Below are positions 17,829-26,951 of a stretch of DNA of 64,000 nt, piece after piece; the first letter of the stretch is position 1, and the number at the start of each line of letters is the position of its first letter. The DNA comes from Brucella sp. BE17 (GTDB lineage: Bacteria; Pseudomonadota; Alphaproteobacteria; Rhizobiales; Rhizobiaceae). The position numbers were made by a program, and so were the translations under genes. The stretch lies in assembly GCF_039545455.1 (NCBI RefSeq), contig NZ_CP154468.1, positions 124,001 to 188,000 of the forward strand, read 5' to 3'. The notes below the pieces were generated by a model. That model searched no databases. It was not told the DNA's origin and saw nothing but the letters and a program-made list of their open reading frames with translations.

Positions 17829-18494
17829 TCATGAATGAGCCGCACGCGGGAAGGCATTGCCTCGCCGCACCAGACGTTCGATCACCTTGACCGCAACCAT
17901 CAGCACCAGCGACATGGCGAAGTAGCAGACGAGCGTGACCGAATAGATGCTTGTGCTGTCCAGTGTGATGTTGCGGATCGATTGCGCCGAAAACGTCAGA
18001 TCGGCAATGGAAATGAACGACACAAGCGAGGACAGTTTGAGCGTTTCAATCGCGAGATTGCCGAAGGCTGGCATCATCTCCACGACAGCCTGCGGCAGGG
18101 AAATACGAAACAGCGTCTGGAAGCGATTGAAATTGAGGGCGCGGGCAGCTTCCAGTTGCTGCGGGGAGACGGAAGAAAGCGCACCGCGCACAATTTCCGC
18201 GCCATAACCGCCCGCATGCGCTGCCAGAACCAGAATGCCGGTGGTGACGGGATCAAAGCTCAGGCCTACCAGTGGCAGAGCGTAATAGAACCAGAAGAGC
18301 TGTACCAGCAGCGACGTTCCGCGAAAGACCTCGGTGTAACAAAGCGCTATCGCAGACAGGACGGGCCCGCCTTCGACACGCAAAATGCCGAAGACGAAGG
18401 CGAGCAGCGCGCCGATGGCAATCGCTGCAAGCGTGATCGTCATGGTGACGCTGGCACCTTTCATCAGCATTGGCAGATAGGCTGACCATTCCAT
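17829..18494 (-). CDS. ehuC: Ectoine/hydroxyectoine ABC transporter permease EhuC
   Basis: Second permease of the importer, about 221 residues. The start at 18494 follows GGAGGG at seven bases; the frame stays open for 15 more codons but only into the palindromic repeat. The conserved loop reads VSPQQLEAARALNFNRFQTL then RISLPQAVVEMMPAFGN. It is separated from ehuB by a 166-base gap that holds a repeat element (18516-18618), so expression relative to ehuB may be set by RNA processing. Confidence 0.87.
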   Translation of the reverse strand: MEWSAYLPMLMKGASVTMTITLAAIAIGALLAFVFGILRVEGGPVLSAIALCYTEVFRGTSLLVQLFWFYYALPLVGLSFDPVTTGILVLAAHAGGYGAEIVRGALSSVSPQQLEAARALNFNRFQTLFRISLPQAVVEMMPAFGNLAIETLKLSSLVSFISIADLTFSAQSIRNITLDSTSIYSVTLVCYFAMSLVLMVAVKVIERLVRRGNAFPRAAHS

Positions 18495-18515
18495 GTCCAA
18501 GCCCTCCGATTTTCG

Positions 18516-18618
18516 AGCATAAGTCCTATCGGAGTGCAACGCGGATCGATAAGATTATGCTTAAAGTAAAGGAAGTTGAGACGCGCCAATCTGGTGATAT
18601 CAGATCGAAACGCGCTCC
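18516..18618. repeat. Palindromic intergenic repeat, copy B (between ehuB and ehuC)
   Basis: Second clear copy of the element at 4640-4739; the shared 19-mer with one variable base is GATCGATAAGRTTATGCTT. Arms AGCATAA (18516-18522) and TTATGCT (18555-18561) are complementary. It lies within the operon, immediately before the ehuC ribosome site. Confidence 0.75.
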
Positions 18619-18660
18619 AACAGACAGCGCCCGTCCCGAAGGCCGGGCGACACATTCAGC

Positions 18661-19512
18661 TTATTTTCCTGCGCAAAGATCGGCGACGTTCTTTTCGGCC
18701 GCAGCCGCGATGCTCTGTTCGGAAAGACCGTATTTTCCGAGGATCGTCTTGTATTCGTCGGTTTTGCGGAACTCGACCAGAGCCGCGTTGAAGGCGTCAC
18801 GCAATTCCTTGTCTTCCGGGCGGAAGGCAAAGCCACCATAATTGCGCACCGGTGCATCGTTGACGATCGGATCTTCAAAGGGAGAAACCTGCTCGACCTG
18901 GGCTTGATCCTTGGCGAGTTCCGAAACCGTCAGTTCGGTTGCGGCATAGGCATCAGCGCGGCTCTGTACGGTCGGGATCGCATCGGCATTGGCCGGAACG
19001 AAGATGATCTGCTCGTCCTTGACGCCGACTGCACGCAGGAAGTCGACATTATTGGCACCCGACACCACGGCCACCTTGAGCGCTGGGTCTTTGGCAATGT
19101 CCGCATAAGTCTTCAAACCCTTAGGATTGCCCTTCTTGACCAGAAGGCCCTCGCCATAAGACGAGTTTGGCTCGGTGAAAGCGACCTGTTTGCAGCGCTC
19201 GGGCGAAATATTCTGCTCGGCTGCGGCAAAGTCGAAGCGTTTCGCCTTAAGTCCAGGGATCAGCGTACCAAATGGGGTCACCGTCCAGTTGACCTCCTCA
19301 ATGCCCATGGTCTTCAAAACCGCATTGGCGACATCGGGACCGATACCGGCGGACGTCCCGTCGGGCTGCATGTAGGAATAGGGCACTTCATTGGCTGTTG
19401 CGGCGCGGATATAGCCCTGTTCCTTGGCTTCATCGAGCGTCAGCGCGCTCAGTGATGCAGTGGACAGGCACATTGCGAGGACGGAAAGTCCGGCGATCTT
19501 GATCATGCTCAT
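18661..19512 (-). CDS. ehuB: Ectoine/hydroxyectoine-binding periplasmic protein EhuB
   Basis: Substrate-binding protein, 283 residues from the ATG at 19512, the same length I recall for Sinorhizobium EhuB. This ATG has GAGGAG at a good distance, while the in-frame ATG two codons earlier is too close. A Sec signal peptide (KIAGLSVLAMCLSTASLSA) precedes the mature type II binding-protein fold of the SBP_bac_3 family. Motifs such as FGTLIPGLKAKRFDFAAAEQ fit that family. It lies 60 bases downstream of the deacetylase gene and starts the transporter block. Confidence 0.87.
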   Translation of the reverse strand: MSMIKIAGLSVLAMCLSTASLSALTLDEAKEQGYIRAATANEVPYSYMQPDGTSAGIGPDVANAVLKTMGIEEVNWTVTPFGTLIPGLKAKRFDFAAAEQNISPERCKQVAFTEPNSSYGEGLLVKKGNPKGLKTYADIAKDPALKVAVVSGANNVDFLRAVGVKDEQIIFVPANADAIPTVQSRADAYAATELTVSELAKDQAQVEQVSPFEDPIVNDAPVRNYGGFAFRPEDKELRDAFNAALVEFRKTDEYKTILGKYGLSEQSIAAAAEKNVADLCAGK

Positions 19513-19572
19513 GTTCATTCTCCTCTGGTTGTTTTGAGCGGTCCGTTTTCGGATCTCGCTTTGATATGCTGT

Positions 19573-20586
19573 TTAGTTCTTCTCCGTGATCGTGGCGATG
19601 ACGGAAAGGCAGTCGCCAGCCTTGATGAGGCCGGGCACGTGGCGCGCCGCCAACACGCCGTCCATGGCTGCCTGATACTGGTGCGGCGCGACACCCGTTC
19701 TACCCAAAGGGTAGACGCAGGCGATGGTTTCACCGGCTTTGACCGGGTCGCCGAGATTGCACGTAAAGGCCACCAGCCCGGCATCTTGCGCGAAAGTGAA
19801 GCAGTCGCTTGATGGCATGTCCAGCCAAAGTGTTGGTTGTGCCCCAATCTCGCCCTGCAATATCCCTGCATGACGCAGCAGGTTGAGGCTGCCTTTGCGT
19901 GCAATGTCGATGGAGCGGGCGCTTGCCGTCCCGGCACCGCCAAGCTCGGTGGTGACGAAAACCTTGCCCATTTCCTCAACAGTCGTATCGAGCATACCCA
20001 CGGCGTCGATTTCCAGCATCTTCATCGAATAGGGTGCGCCGAAAGCCGCAACCGCTTCAAAACAGCGTGCTTCCTGATCCTTGCCCGGCAGTTCGTGGGC
20101 AGCGGCATAAGGCAGGAAGTCGAGCGTTCTGCCGCCAGAATGAAAGTCGAGCACGATATCGGCAAGCGGTATCAGGTGGCGCGTGACATAATCGGCGATC
20201 TTTTCCGTCACCGTCCCGTCGGGGCGGCCGGGAAAGCTGCGGTTGAGATTACCGCGATCGATCGGTGAGGTGCGTGTTCCGGCGCAAAACGCTGGATAAT
20301 TGAGCGCTGGAACAATGATGACACGTCCGTTGATCTTTGCCGGATCGAGCGTGCGTGCAAGTTCGAAAAGTGCGACCGGCCCCTCATATTCGTCGCCATG
20401 ATTGGCACCGGTAAAAAGCGCGGTCGGGCCTTCGCCATTGGCAATCACGCATATCGGGATCATCACTGACCCCCAGGCGCTGTCATCGCGGCTGTAAGGC
20501 AGGCGCAGATGGCCGTGTTGTACGCCTTGCGCATTAAAGTCGACCGAGGCAACGATGGGTGAGGGGCGGGGCAGGGCGGTCAGCAT
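19573..20586 (-). CDS. doeB: N2-acetyl-L-2,4-diaminobutanoate deacetylase (DoeB/EutE)
   Basis: Zinc hydrolase of the succinylglutamate desuccinylase/aspartoacylase family, 337 residues. In ectoine breakdown it removes acetate from N-alpha-acetyl-diaminobutyrate to give L-2,4-diaminobutyrate. Zinc ligands are visible as H..E in GANHGDEYEG (about residues 63-66) and the histidine of DFHSGG. The start follows AAAGG eight bases upstream, four bases after the doeA stop. Neighbouring doeA, doeC and doeD make this specific assignment strong. Confidence 0.9.
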   Translation of the reverse strand: MLTALPRPSPIVASVDFNAQGVQHGHLRLPYSRDDSAWGSVMIPICVIANGEGPTALFTGANHGDEYEGPVALFELARTLDPAKINGRVIIVPALNYPAFCAGTRTSPIDRGNLNRSFPGRPDGTVTEKIADYVTRHLIPLADIVLDFHSGGRTLDFLPYAAAHELPGKDQEARCFEAVAAFGAPYSMKMLEIDAVGMLDTTVEEMGKVFVTTELGGAGTASARSIDIARKGSLNLLRHAGILQGEIGAQPTLWLDMPSSDCFTFAQDAGLVAFTCNLGDPVKAGETIACVYPLGRTGVAPHQYQAAMDGVLAARHVPGLIKAGDCLSVIATITEKN

Positions 20587-20590
20587 TGCA

Positions 20591-21769
20591 TCAGCCTTTC
20601 ACAAACAGCTGACGCGGCACGTTGGACAGGCATTCGACGCCGCTCTCAGTGATCGCGATGCTTTCGGTGATTTCCAGCCCCATATCCTCCAGCCAGAGGC
20701 CGGTCATGAAATGGAAGGTCATGCCGGGTACAAGCTCAGTACGGTCGCCCGGACGCAGGCTCATGGTGCGCTCGCCCCAGTCCGGCGGATAGGAAAGCCC
20801 GATTGGATAACCGGTGCGGTTATCCTTGATAATCCCGTATTTTTTCAAAACGGCGAAGAAGGCGTTGGCGATATCCTCACAGCTGTTGCCCGGCCGTGCC
20901 GCAGCAAGCCCCGCTTCCATGCCTTCCAGCGTTGCTTTTTCCGCATCGAGAAATGCTTGCGTCGGCTTGCCAAGAAACACGGTGCGCGACAGCGGGCAAT
21001 GATAGCGCTTATAGGCACCGGCAATCTCGAAAAATGTGCCTTCGCCCGAGCGCATCGGTTTGTCGTCCCAGGTCAGATGCGGCGCGGAAGCATCAGTGCC
21101 TGAAGGCAGAAGCGGAACGATTGCCGGGTAGTCCCCGCCAAATTCCTCCGTGCCGCGAATACCAGCATCGTAAATTTCTGCAACGAGATCGCATTTGCGC
21201 ATACCGGGTTCGACCACCTCGACGATGCGTTGGTGCATGCGCTCGACGATCTTGCCAGCCTTGCGCATATAATCGAGTTCCGTCGGGCTTTTAACCGCAC
21301 GCTGCCAGTTGACGAGCCCCGCCGCATCCTTGAAGCGGGCATTTGGCAGATGCTTTTTCAGGGACGCAAAAGCCGCCGCCGAGAAATAATAATTGTCCAT
21401 CTCGACTGCGATGGTCAGTCCCGCCCATTTGCGCTCTTCGATGATCTGGGACAGAAGATCCATCGGGTGGCGCTCGCTCGACTGCACGTAGTGATCGGGG
21501 TAGCCGATGATGTTGTCGTGGTCGAGATAGGCGGTGCGTTTGGCGCCATTGGCATCCTGCTTGCGCCCATACCAGATCGGTTCGCCGTCCGGCGGCACCA
21601 GAACACATTGATGCACATAAAAGGACCAGCCGTCATAGCCCGTGAGCCAGTGCATGTTGGATGGATCGGTGACGATCAGAAGATCGATGCCGTCGCGTTC
21701 CATCGCTTGCCGGGTTTTGGCAAGGCGCTCGGAATATTCCGTGCGCGTAAAATTCAGCGTCACACTCAC
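20591..21769 (-). CDS. doeA: Ectoine hydrolase (DoeA/EutD), M24 peptidase fold
   Basis: Opens the ectoine ring to N-acetyl-diaminobutyrate. 392 residues with an N-terminal creatinase-like domain (1-150) and a C-terminal pita-bread M24 domain. The canonical metal-ligand aspartates of M24 peptidases are absent: the block reads FFEIAGAYKRYHCPLSRT, with Glu and Cys at those positions, as in creatinase-type metal-independent members. Starts with GTG overlapping the eutC stop (GTGA) and preceded by GGGAGA. Fits DoeA in length and context. Confidence 0.9.
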   Translation of the reverse strand: MSVTLNFTRTEYSERLAKTRQAMERDGIDLLIVTDPSNMHWLTGYDGWSFYVHQCVLVPPDGEPIWYGRKQDANGAKRTAYLDHDNIIGYPDHYVQSSERHPMDLLSQIIEERKWAGLTIAVEMDNYYFSAAAFASLKKHLPNARFKDAAGLVNWQRAVKSPTELDYMRKAGKIVERMHQRIVEVVEPGMRKCDLVAEIYDAGIRGTEEFGGDYPAIVPLLPSGTDASAPHLTWDDKPMRSGEGTFFEIAGAYKRYHCPLSRTVFLGKPTQAFLDAEKATLEGMEAGLAAARPGNSCEDIANAFFAVLKKYGIIKDNRTGYPIGLSYPPDWGERTMSLRPGDRTELVPGMTFHFMTGLWLEDMGLEITESIAITESGVECLSNVPRQLFVKG

Positions 21770-22779
21770 GCCGCATCTCCCATTTTGATGTCGTTGTCGA
21801 TTGTCTGGCCGTGTCCCGCATCTCTTGCGCGGGTAAGAGCCAGATTGGCGATTGCCGTGTCCTGTACGCCGGTGCCGGTAAGATCGGCGAAGGTGATAGT
21901 GTCAGCACTGGCGCGTCCCTGCGCCTCTCCGGCAATCACCGCGCCAAGCTCGGCGAATGGCTGATTGGCCGATACAAGCCCTACATCGATGGCGTGATGC
22001 AATTCGCCGAGAATACGCGTCTGCGTGATGCGGTCGGCAAAATAGGTTGCACGTGTGAAAACGGCCGGATCGATCTCGTTTTTGTGCTCGCTATCCGAGC
22101 CCATCGCGGTCAGGTGCTGCCCTGTTTCAAGCCATTCCGACATCAGGACGGGCTTCTCGGCGGGCGTCGTGGTGACGATGATGTCCGCCCCCTTTACTGC
22201 TTCGTGCGCATCGGTCATGGCCGTGATTTCGATGCCGTGTTTGCGGGCCAATTCTCCGGCAAGTTTTTGCGCCTTGTCCTGATCACGCGCCCAGATGCGC
22301 GCCGATGTGATCGGACGCACCAGCATCAAGGCTTCAAGTTGCAACCGCGCCTGCATGCCCGCGCCAAAGATCGTTGCGATAGATGCGTCTTCACGCGCGA
22401 GGTGCCGTGCCGCAACCGCACCTGCGGCAGCTGTGCGCACATCGGTGAGATAGCCATTATCGAGAAGAAGTGCTTCCACCAGTCCGGTTCTGGCGCTCAG
22501 CACGATCATTAGACCGTTGAGGCTCGGCAGGCCGAGTTTGGGGTTGTCGAAAAAACCGGGGCTGATCTTGATCGCAAAACCGTCGAGACCGGGGACATAG
22601 GCGGTTTTGACGTCGACTTCACCGCGAAATTCGGGAATATCGAGCCGCATGATCGGTGGCATGGCGACCTGCTTTGTGGCAAGGGCTGCAAAGGCCTGCT
22701 CAACACAATCGACGGCGGAAATATCAAGTGTGACAATCGCACGGAGGTCATTTTGCGTGAGAATGGTAACGTGGCTCAT
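21766..22779 (-). CDS. eutC: Ornithine cyclodeaminase family protein EutC (hydroxyectoine utilisation)
   Basis: 337-residue member of the ornithine cyclodeaminase/mu-crystallin family. A Rossmann NAD-binding motif IFGAGMQARLQLEAL is near residue 140, and the substrate region includes VKTAYVPGLDGFAIKISPGF. In ectoine clusters EutA, EutB and EutC are thought to convert hydroxyectoine to ectoine. Here it overlaps both neighbours (eutB by ATGA, doeA by GTGA). Its partner eutA is not in the cluster. Confidence 0.85.
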   Translation of the reverse strand: MSHVTILTQNDLRAIVTLDISAVDCVEQAFAALATKQVAMPPIMRLDIPEFRGEVDVKTAYVPGLDGFAIKISPGFFDNPKLGLPSLNGLMIVLSARTGLVEALLLDNGYLTDVRTAAAGAVAARHLAREDASIATIFGAGMQARLQLEALMLVRPITSARIWARDQDKAQKLAGELARKHGIEITAMTDAHEAVKGADIIVTTTPAEKPVLMSEWLETGQHLTAMGSDSEHKNEIDPAVFTRATYFADRITQTRILGELHHAIDVGLVSANQPFAELGAVIAGEAQGRASADTITFADLTGTGVQDTAIANLALTRARDAGHGQTIDNDIKMGDAA

Positions 22780-23795
22780 GCGGCGGTCCCCGCTACGATT
22801 TTCCGATGCAGTTCAGGATCAATATTATTGCCGGAGACGATAAGGGCGGTGGTGCCAGTGGGTTTGACCTTGCCGGAAAGTAGCGCTGCAATGCCGACAG
22901 CCGCAGCCCCTTCGATAACTTCGCCCTCTTCAAGGGCTGCATGGCGAATGCCGCGTGCGATCTCGTCTTCGCTGACCAGCACGATCTGATCGAGAAATGC
23001 GCGGCAAAGCGCGAAGGTCACGCGGTTTGCAAGGCCGATGCCACCGCCAAGCGAATCCGCAAGGCTTTCCTCCTCGGTAAGGACAACCGGTTGCCCAGCC
23101 ATGATGGAGGCATGCATGGCTGCGCCGTTCTGCATTGAAATGCCGATGATGCGCGTCTGCGGCTTCACGGCCTTCACAGCAGCGGCTATGCCGCCTGCAA
23201 GCCCGCCGCCGGAAAGCGGTATAAGCACAGTTGCGAGATCCGGCAGGTCCTCGATAATTTCTAGCCCGATCGTGCCTTGACCGGCAACGATCTCGGCATG
23301 GTCGAAAGGCGGGATCGGTGTCAGGCCACGGGCCTTAATCAACCGCTCGACTTCGTCCTGTGCGTCGTCCTGCGATGTGCCGACGATGGATATTTCCGCT
23401 CCAAGCGCACGGATCGCCTCAACCTTGTTACCCGGAACCAGAGCCGACATGCATATCGTAGCTGCAATACCGAGTTTTTGCGCTGCATAGGCGACAGCGC
23501 GGCCATGATTGCCGGTTGATGCGGTGACGAGGCCACGATTGCGTTGCGTTTCATCCAGAGCGAGAATGGCGTTCATCGCGCCGCGCAGCTTGAAGGCACC
23601 AATGGGCTGACGTGTTTCGAGTTTGAGATACACGGCCTGACCGGTTTTTTCGGAGAGAGTCTTTGAGCGCACAAGCGGTGTTCGTGCCACATGCCCGCTG
23701 ATGCGCACGCCAGCCCGCTCGATGTCTGCCAGCTCGACTGGCAGCCCCTTATTTTCGTTTGTTACAGGCCGGAGATCGCTCTTCATGATTGTCAT
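22776..23795 (-). CDS. eutB: Threonine dehydratase-like PLP enzyme EutB (hydroxyectoine utilisation)
   Basis: Fold-type II PLP enzyme, about 339 residues, close to serine/threonine dehydratases. The Schiff-base lysine lies in PIGAFKLRGAMNA, the glycine-rich phosphate loop is PLSGGGLAGG, and STGNHGRAVAYAA is present. Cluster position indicates the hydroxyectoine branch, not biosynthetic IlvA. I use the ATG at 23795; a further ATG is at 23786 and a TTG at 23822. None has a clear ribosome site, which leaves the start open. The gap to enuR contains repeated operator-like sequences. Confidence 0.85.
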   Translation of the reverse strand: MTIMKSDLRPVTNENKGLPVELADIERAGVRISGHVARTPLVRSKTLSEKTGQAVYLKLETRQPIGAFKLRGAMNAILALDETQRNRGLVTASTGNHGRAVAYAAQKLGIAATICMSALVPGNKVEAIRALGAEISIVGTSQDDAQDEVERLIKARGLTPIPPFDHAEIVAGQGTIGLEIIEDLPDLATVLIPLSGGGLAGGIAAAVKAVKPQTRIIGISMQNGAAMHASIMAGQPVVLTEEESLADSLGGGIGLANRVTFALCRAFLDQIVLVSEDEIARGIRHAALEEGEVIEGAAAVGIAALLSGKVKPTGTTALIVSGNNIDPELHRKIVAGTAA

Positions 23796-23818
23796 GTTGG
23801 TAGCGAAGTAAAATCGTG

Positions 23819-23849
23819 TCAATTATTATATTGTCATGATTCAATTATT
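23819..23849. promoter_or_regulatory. Direct repeat 22 bp apart between enuR and eutB, candidate EnuR operator
   Basis: TCAATTATT occurs at 23819-23827 and again at 23841-23849, a spacing of two helical turns. Between them is ATTGTCATG (23830-23838), which recurs at 23788-23796 over the eutB start. MocR regulators are known to bind spaced direct repeats. TTGACA at 23817-23822 (minus strand) could act as a -35 element. Assignment is inferred from position and pattern. Confidence 0.45.
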
Positions 23850-23860
23850 GACCGGATTGG

Positions 23861-25309
23861 TTAGCCGATGGAGCCTATATCATAGACCGGTGGCAATTGC
23901 TCAAACGTCTGGCGTACGGTCGTCAACGCTCTAGCGAGGTCTTCTTTGCTCATACGGCCGCCAAGACAGATGCGGATGCCGCCGCCGTTGCCTGGCCCTG
24001 CGATAAAGGGGTCGGAAGGTGTGACCGCGACATTCTGGTTGGCAAGCGCGCGGACCAGACCCTCCTCGGTCCAATGATGGGGAACGCCCAGCCAGACGCA
24101 GAGCGAAAGCGGGTGGCTGGAGGCGATGTGGTCGCCGAGGATTTCAGAAGCGATAGACTGGCGCGCCCGCGCCTCGCCACGCTGTATTTCCAGCAGTCGC
24201 CATGCCGTGCCGTCCTCAATCCAGCGTGTGGCGATTTCACCGCTAAGATAAGTACCGCTCCAGCTCGAGACACGCAGGATCGATGCCGCGCGGATGGAAT
24301 AGGCCGGAGGAACGACAAGATAACCGACCCTGAGACCGGTCAGCACCGTCTTGGTGAAACTCGTCGCAAAAAACCCAAGCTCGGGCAGCATTTCGGTAAT
24401 TGACGGCAAGTCCTCGTCCAGCATCGGTCGATAGACCTCGTCTTCGATGACAAAAATGCCGTAGCGCTCGGCAATCGCAGCGATCTCGCGCCGCCGCGCA
24501 GCACTCGCGACGTGGCTGGTCGGATTGTTGAGCGTCGGGATCAATACCAGCGTTCGCACGCCACCCGCAGCACAAGCGGCTTCCAGCGCGTCGGGTACTA
24601 TTCCCTCATCATCTGTCGGCAGCCCTTTCAGGCTGAAGCCCAATATATTGGAAAGGCCGATTATGCCGTGGTCGGTGAGGTTTTCACACAGGACCATGTC
24701 ACCGGAGCGGATGATGCAGCTTAGGGCTAGAAAAATACCGTGTGCCGCGCCATTGGTAACCAGAATACGATCGGATCCGGCTGAGACGCCAAGCGGGCGA
24801 AGCCATGAACGCGCAGCTTCTCGATGATGCATCAGGCCCGCGATCGGACGGCAGGGGCGCATGAAGCTCGAATTATCAGTCTCGGCGAGCGCCCGAAACA
24901 CAGCGCGCGAAGCGGTTTCATGTGCGTCCAGATAGACGCCGCGAATGATCGACAGGTCGAGCACTTCATTGGGGCTGTGATCGAGCATCATGCGACCGGC
25001 GCGGTCCGTCACGCGCGCCTTGACGAAAGTGCCGCGACCGATCTCGCCGCTCAGATAACCAAGCCGTTCCGCCTCCTTATAGGCCAGACTGACCGTCTGT
25101 ATCGAAAGGCCAAGTTCGTGCGCCAGATCGCGATGCGTTGGCATGCGATCCATCGGCTTGAGCCGACCGGATTCGATATCGGCGATGATGCAGCCCGTCA
25201 GTGCAGCATGTTTGGTTTCCCCCTTCTGCTTGACGAGAACCGGCTTCCACACCACTGGTTTGACTGTCGGGGTCGGCTGGCTTAGCGATGAATTGGCATG
25301 ACCGTGCAT
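23861..25309 (-). CDS. enuR: MocR/GntR-type regulator EnuR of ectoine utilisation
   Basis: 482 residues. The N-terminal GntR winged helix (about 30-105) includes MPTHRDLAHELGLSIQTVSL; the C-terminal two thirds is an aminotransferase-like domain with the PLP lysine in SFTKTVLTGLRVGYLVVP and the ligand motif IPTLNNPTSHVASAARR. This architecture is that of EnuR, a PLP-dependent repressor that responds to ectoine breakdown intermediates. It is on the same strand as the catabolic genes, between doeD and eutB, instead of at the head of the cluster. No ribosome site is clear before the ATG. Confidence 0.9.
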   Translation of the reverse strand: MHGHANSSLSQPTPTVKPVVWKPVLVKQKGETKHAALTGCIIADIESGRLKPMDRMPTHRDLAHELGLSIQTVSLAYKEAERLGYLSGEIGRGTFVKARVTDRAGRMMLDHSPNEVLDLSIIRGVYLDAHETASRAVFRALAETDNSSFMRPCRPIAGLMHHREAARSWLRPLGVSAGSDRILVTNGAAHGIFLALSCIIRSGDMVLCENLTDHGIIGLSNILGFSLKGLPTDDEGIVPDALEAACAAGGVRTLVLIPTLNNPTSHVASAARRREIAAIAERYGIFVIEDEVYRPMLDEDLPSITEMLPELGFFATSFTKTVLTGLRVGYLVVPPAYSIRAASILRVSSWSGTYLSGEIATRWIEDGTAWRLLEIQRGEARARQSIASEILGDHIASSHPLSLCVWLGVPHHWTEEGLVRALANQNVAVTPSDPFIAGPGNGGGIRICLGGRMSKEDLARALTTVRQTFEQLPPVYDIGSIG

Positions 25310-25419
25310 GAAATTGTCTCGTTTTAGGAAGAAAATTTCATGACATTATGCATGGTTTCATCCAAAGATGAAGCATTAAGCAGGATCAGCGGCGATTGTG
25401 CGCAAGATATGCACAATCG

Positions 25420-25525
25420 CCCTAAAACGCGCGGCGATCTGATTTTATCAGTTCGCCGCTCTAACGCTTTGATTTGAAGCGCATCCTATTTGAAAACCCT
25501 GTGACAATTTTCAGGATGCGCTCTG
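25420..25525. repeat. Composite palindromic repeat between enuR and doeD
   Basis: Two hairpins: GCGGCGATCTGAT pairing loosely with the CAGTTCGCCGC arm at 25430-25460, and a perfect 10-bp stem AGCGCATCCT (25478-25487) with AGGATGCGCT (25513-25522). The layout resembles Rhizobiales mosaic intergenic elements. It fills most of the 224-base gap upstream of enuR, whose promoter would have to lie in the first 100 bases before its start. Confidence 0.65.
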
Positions 25526-25533
25526 TTGTTCCA

Positions 25534-26937
25534 TCAGAGCTTTTGGCCTTCCTGAACCAGTTCATCCATGACGGAGCGCACAGCCGATTCCGCTATTGCA
25601 ACGATCTCGTCGATTTCCGCCTTCGTCACCACAAGAGGTGGTGAAAAACCGAGAATATCGCCGTGCGGCATGGCGCGTGCGATGAGGCCGCGATTGCGCG
25701 CGGCTTTTGAAACACGTGCGCCGACTGTGAGACCTGGTGCAAAGCGTGTCTTCTTTTCACGATCCGCCACGAATTCGATCGCTCCCATCAGGCCGACTCC
25801 ACGAACTTCCCCGACGATTGGAAGCTGCGCGAATTTGGCTTGCAGCTGCTCCTGAAAATAGCCGCCGACGTCGCGAGCATTGCCCGGCAGGTCCTCTTTT
25901 TCAACGATATCGAGAACTGCATTGGCCGCAGCCGCGCCAATGGGGTGGCCGGAATAGGTATAGCCATGCGAAAAGGCGCCGACGCGGTCCGCCCCATCTT
26001 CGAGCACCTTGTAGACCTTTTCGCCGACAATAGCGCCGGAAAGCGGGAAATAGGCCGATGTCAACCCTTTGGCGACAGTTATGAGGTCAGGCGCGATGCC
26101 ATAATGCTGCGAGCCGAACATCGAACCGGTGCGCCCGAAGCCGGTGATCACTTCATCAGCGATGAGCAGGATGTCATATTTTTTAAGGACCTTCTGGATG
26201 TCTTCCCAATAGCCCTCTGGCGGCGGGGTAATGCCGCCTGTGCCAAGCACCGGCTCGGCAATAAAGGCCCCGACTGTTTCCGGGTCTTCACGCAGGATCA
26301 GCGCTTCAAGCTCGTCGGCACGGCGTCTGGAGAATTCGCGCTCCGTCTCCCCCGCTTCCCCGCCCCAATAATGATGCGGAGCGCCGGTATGGAGAATGCC
26401 GGCACGCGGCAGGTCCATGTGGTCATGATAAAAGCTCATGCCGGTCATCGAGCCGGAAACCACACTGCACCCGTGATAGCCGCGCTCGCGCGAAATGATC
26501 TTCTTCTTATTCGGCTTGCCGCGCAGATTGTTGTAATACCACACCAGCTTGGCCTGTGTTTCGTTGGCATCCGATCCCGACATGCCATAAAAAACCTTGC
26601 TCATTTTGCCTGGTGCCATTTTCACCAGACGGTCGGAAAGGACCGCCAGCTCATCCGTCGTGTGTGCTGCATAAGAATGATAATAGGCGAGGCGATGGGC
26701 CTGACGCGAAATGGCTTCGGCAACCTCGGTGCGGCCATAGCCGATATTGACGCAATAAAGCCCGGCAAAACCATCGATCAGCTGATTGCCATGCGCATCC
26801 TCGATGCGGATGCCCTTGCCGGTTTCGACAATGGTCGGATCACCCAGCTTGCCGCTGGCAAAATCCTTGAGCTGCGTGAAGGGGTGCAGAACCGAATTGC
26901 GGTCCATCTCTGCGATCTGGTCGAGGTTAACAGTCAT
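25534..26937 (-). CDS. doeD: Diaminobutyrate aminotransferase DoeD (class III)
   Basis: Class III PLP aminotransferase, about 467 residues, that moves the amino group of L-2,4-diaminobutyrate to give aspartate semialdehyde in ectoine catabolism. The PLP lysine is in LITVAKGLTSAYFPLSG and the cofactor aspartate in LLIADEVITGFGRTG; GDILGFSPPLVVT is the C-terminal family mark. Start taken at the ATG at 26937, behind AAAGGAAAA; an earlier ATG at 26955 overlaps the doeC stop and is the alternative. The specific substrate is inferred from the cluster; by sequence alone it is an omega-amino-acid aminotransferase. Confidence 0.87.
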   Translation of the reverse strand: MTVNLDQIAEMDRNSVLHPFTQLKDFASGKLGDPTIVETGKGIRIEDAHGNQLIDGFAGLYCVNIGYGRTEVAEAISRQAHRLAYYHSYAAHTTDELAVLSDRLVKMAPGKMSKVFYGMSGSDANETQAKLVWYYNNLRGKPNKKKIISRERGYHGCSVVSGSMTGMSFYHDHMDLPRAGILHTGAPHHYWGGEAGETEREFSRRRADELEALILREDPETVGAFIAEPVLGTGGITPPPEGYWEDIQKVLKKYDILLIADEVITGFGRTGSMFGSQHYGIAPDLITVAKGLTSAYFPLSGAIVGEKVYKVLEDGADRVGAFSHGYTYSGHPIGAAAANAVLDIVEKEDLPGNARDVGGYFQEQLQAKFAQLPIVGEVRGVGLMGAIEFVADREKKTRFAPGLTVGARVSKAARNRGLIARAMPHGDILGFSPPLVVTKAEIDEIVAIAESAVRSVMDELVQEGQKL

Positions 26938-26951
26938 GGCAAGTTTTCCTT

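Noticed and set aside
25520..25544. Hairpin GCTCTG/CAGAGC followed by TTTT at the doeD stop, read as a terminator
   Set aside because: The T-run is on the + strand, while doeD and enuR are on the minus strand; it would not end their transcription.
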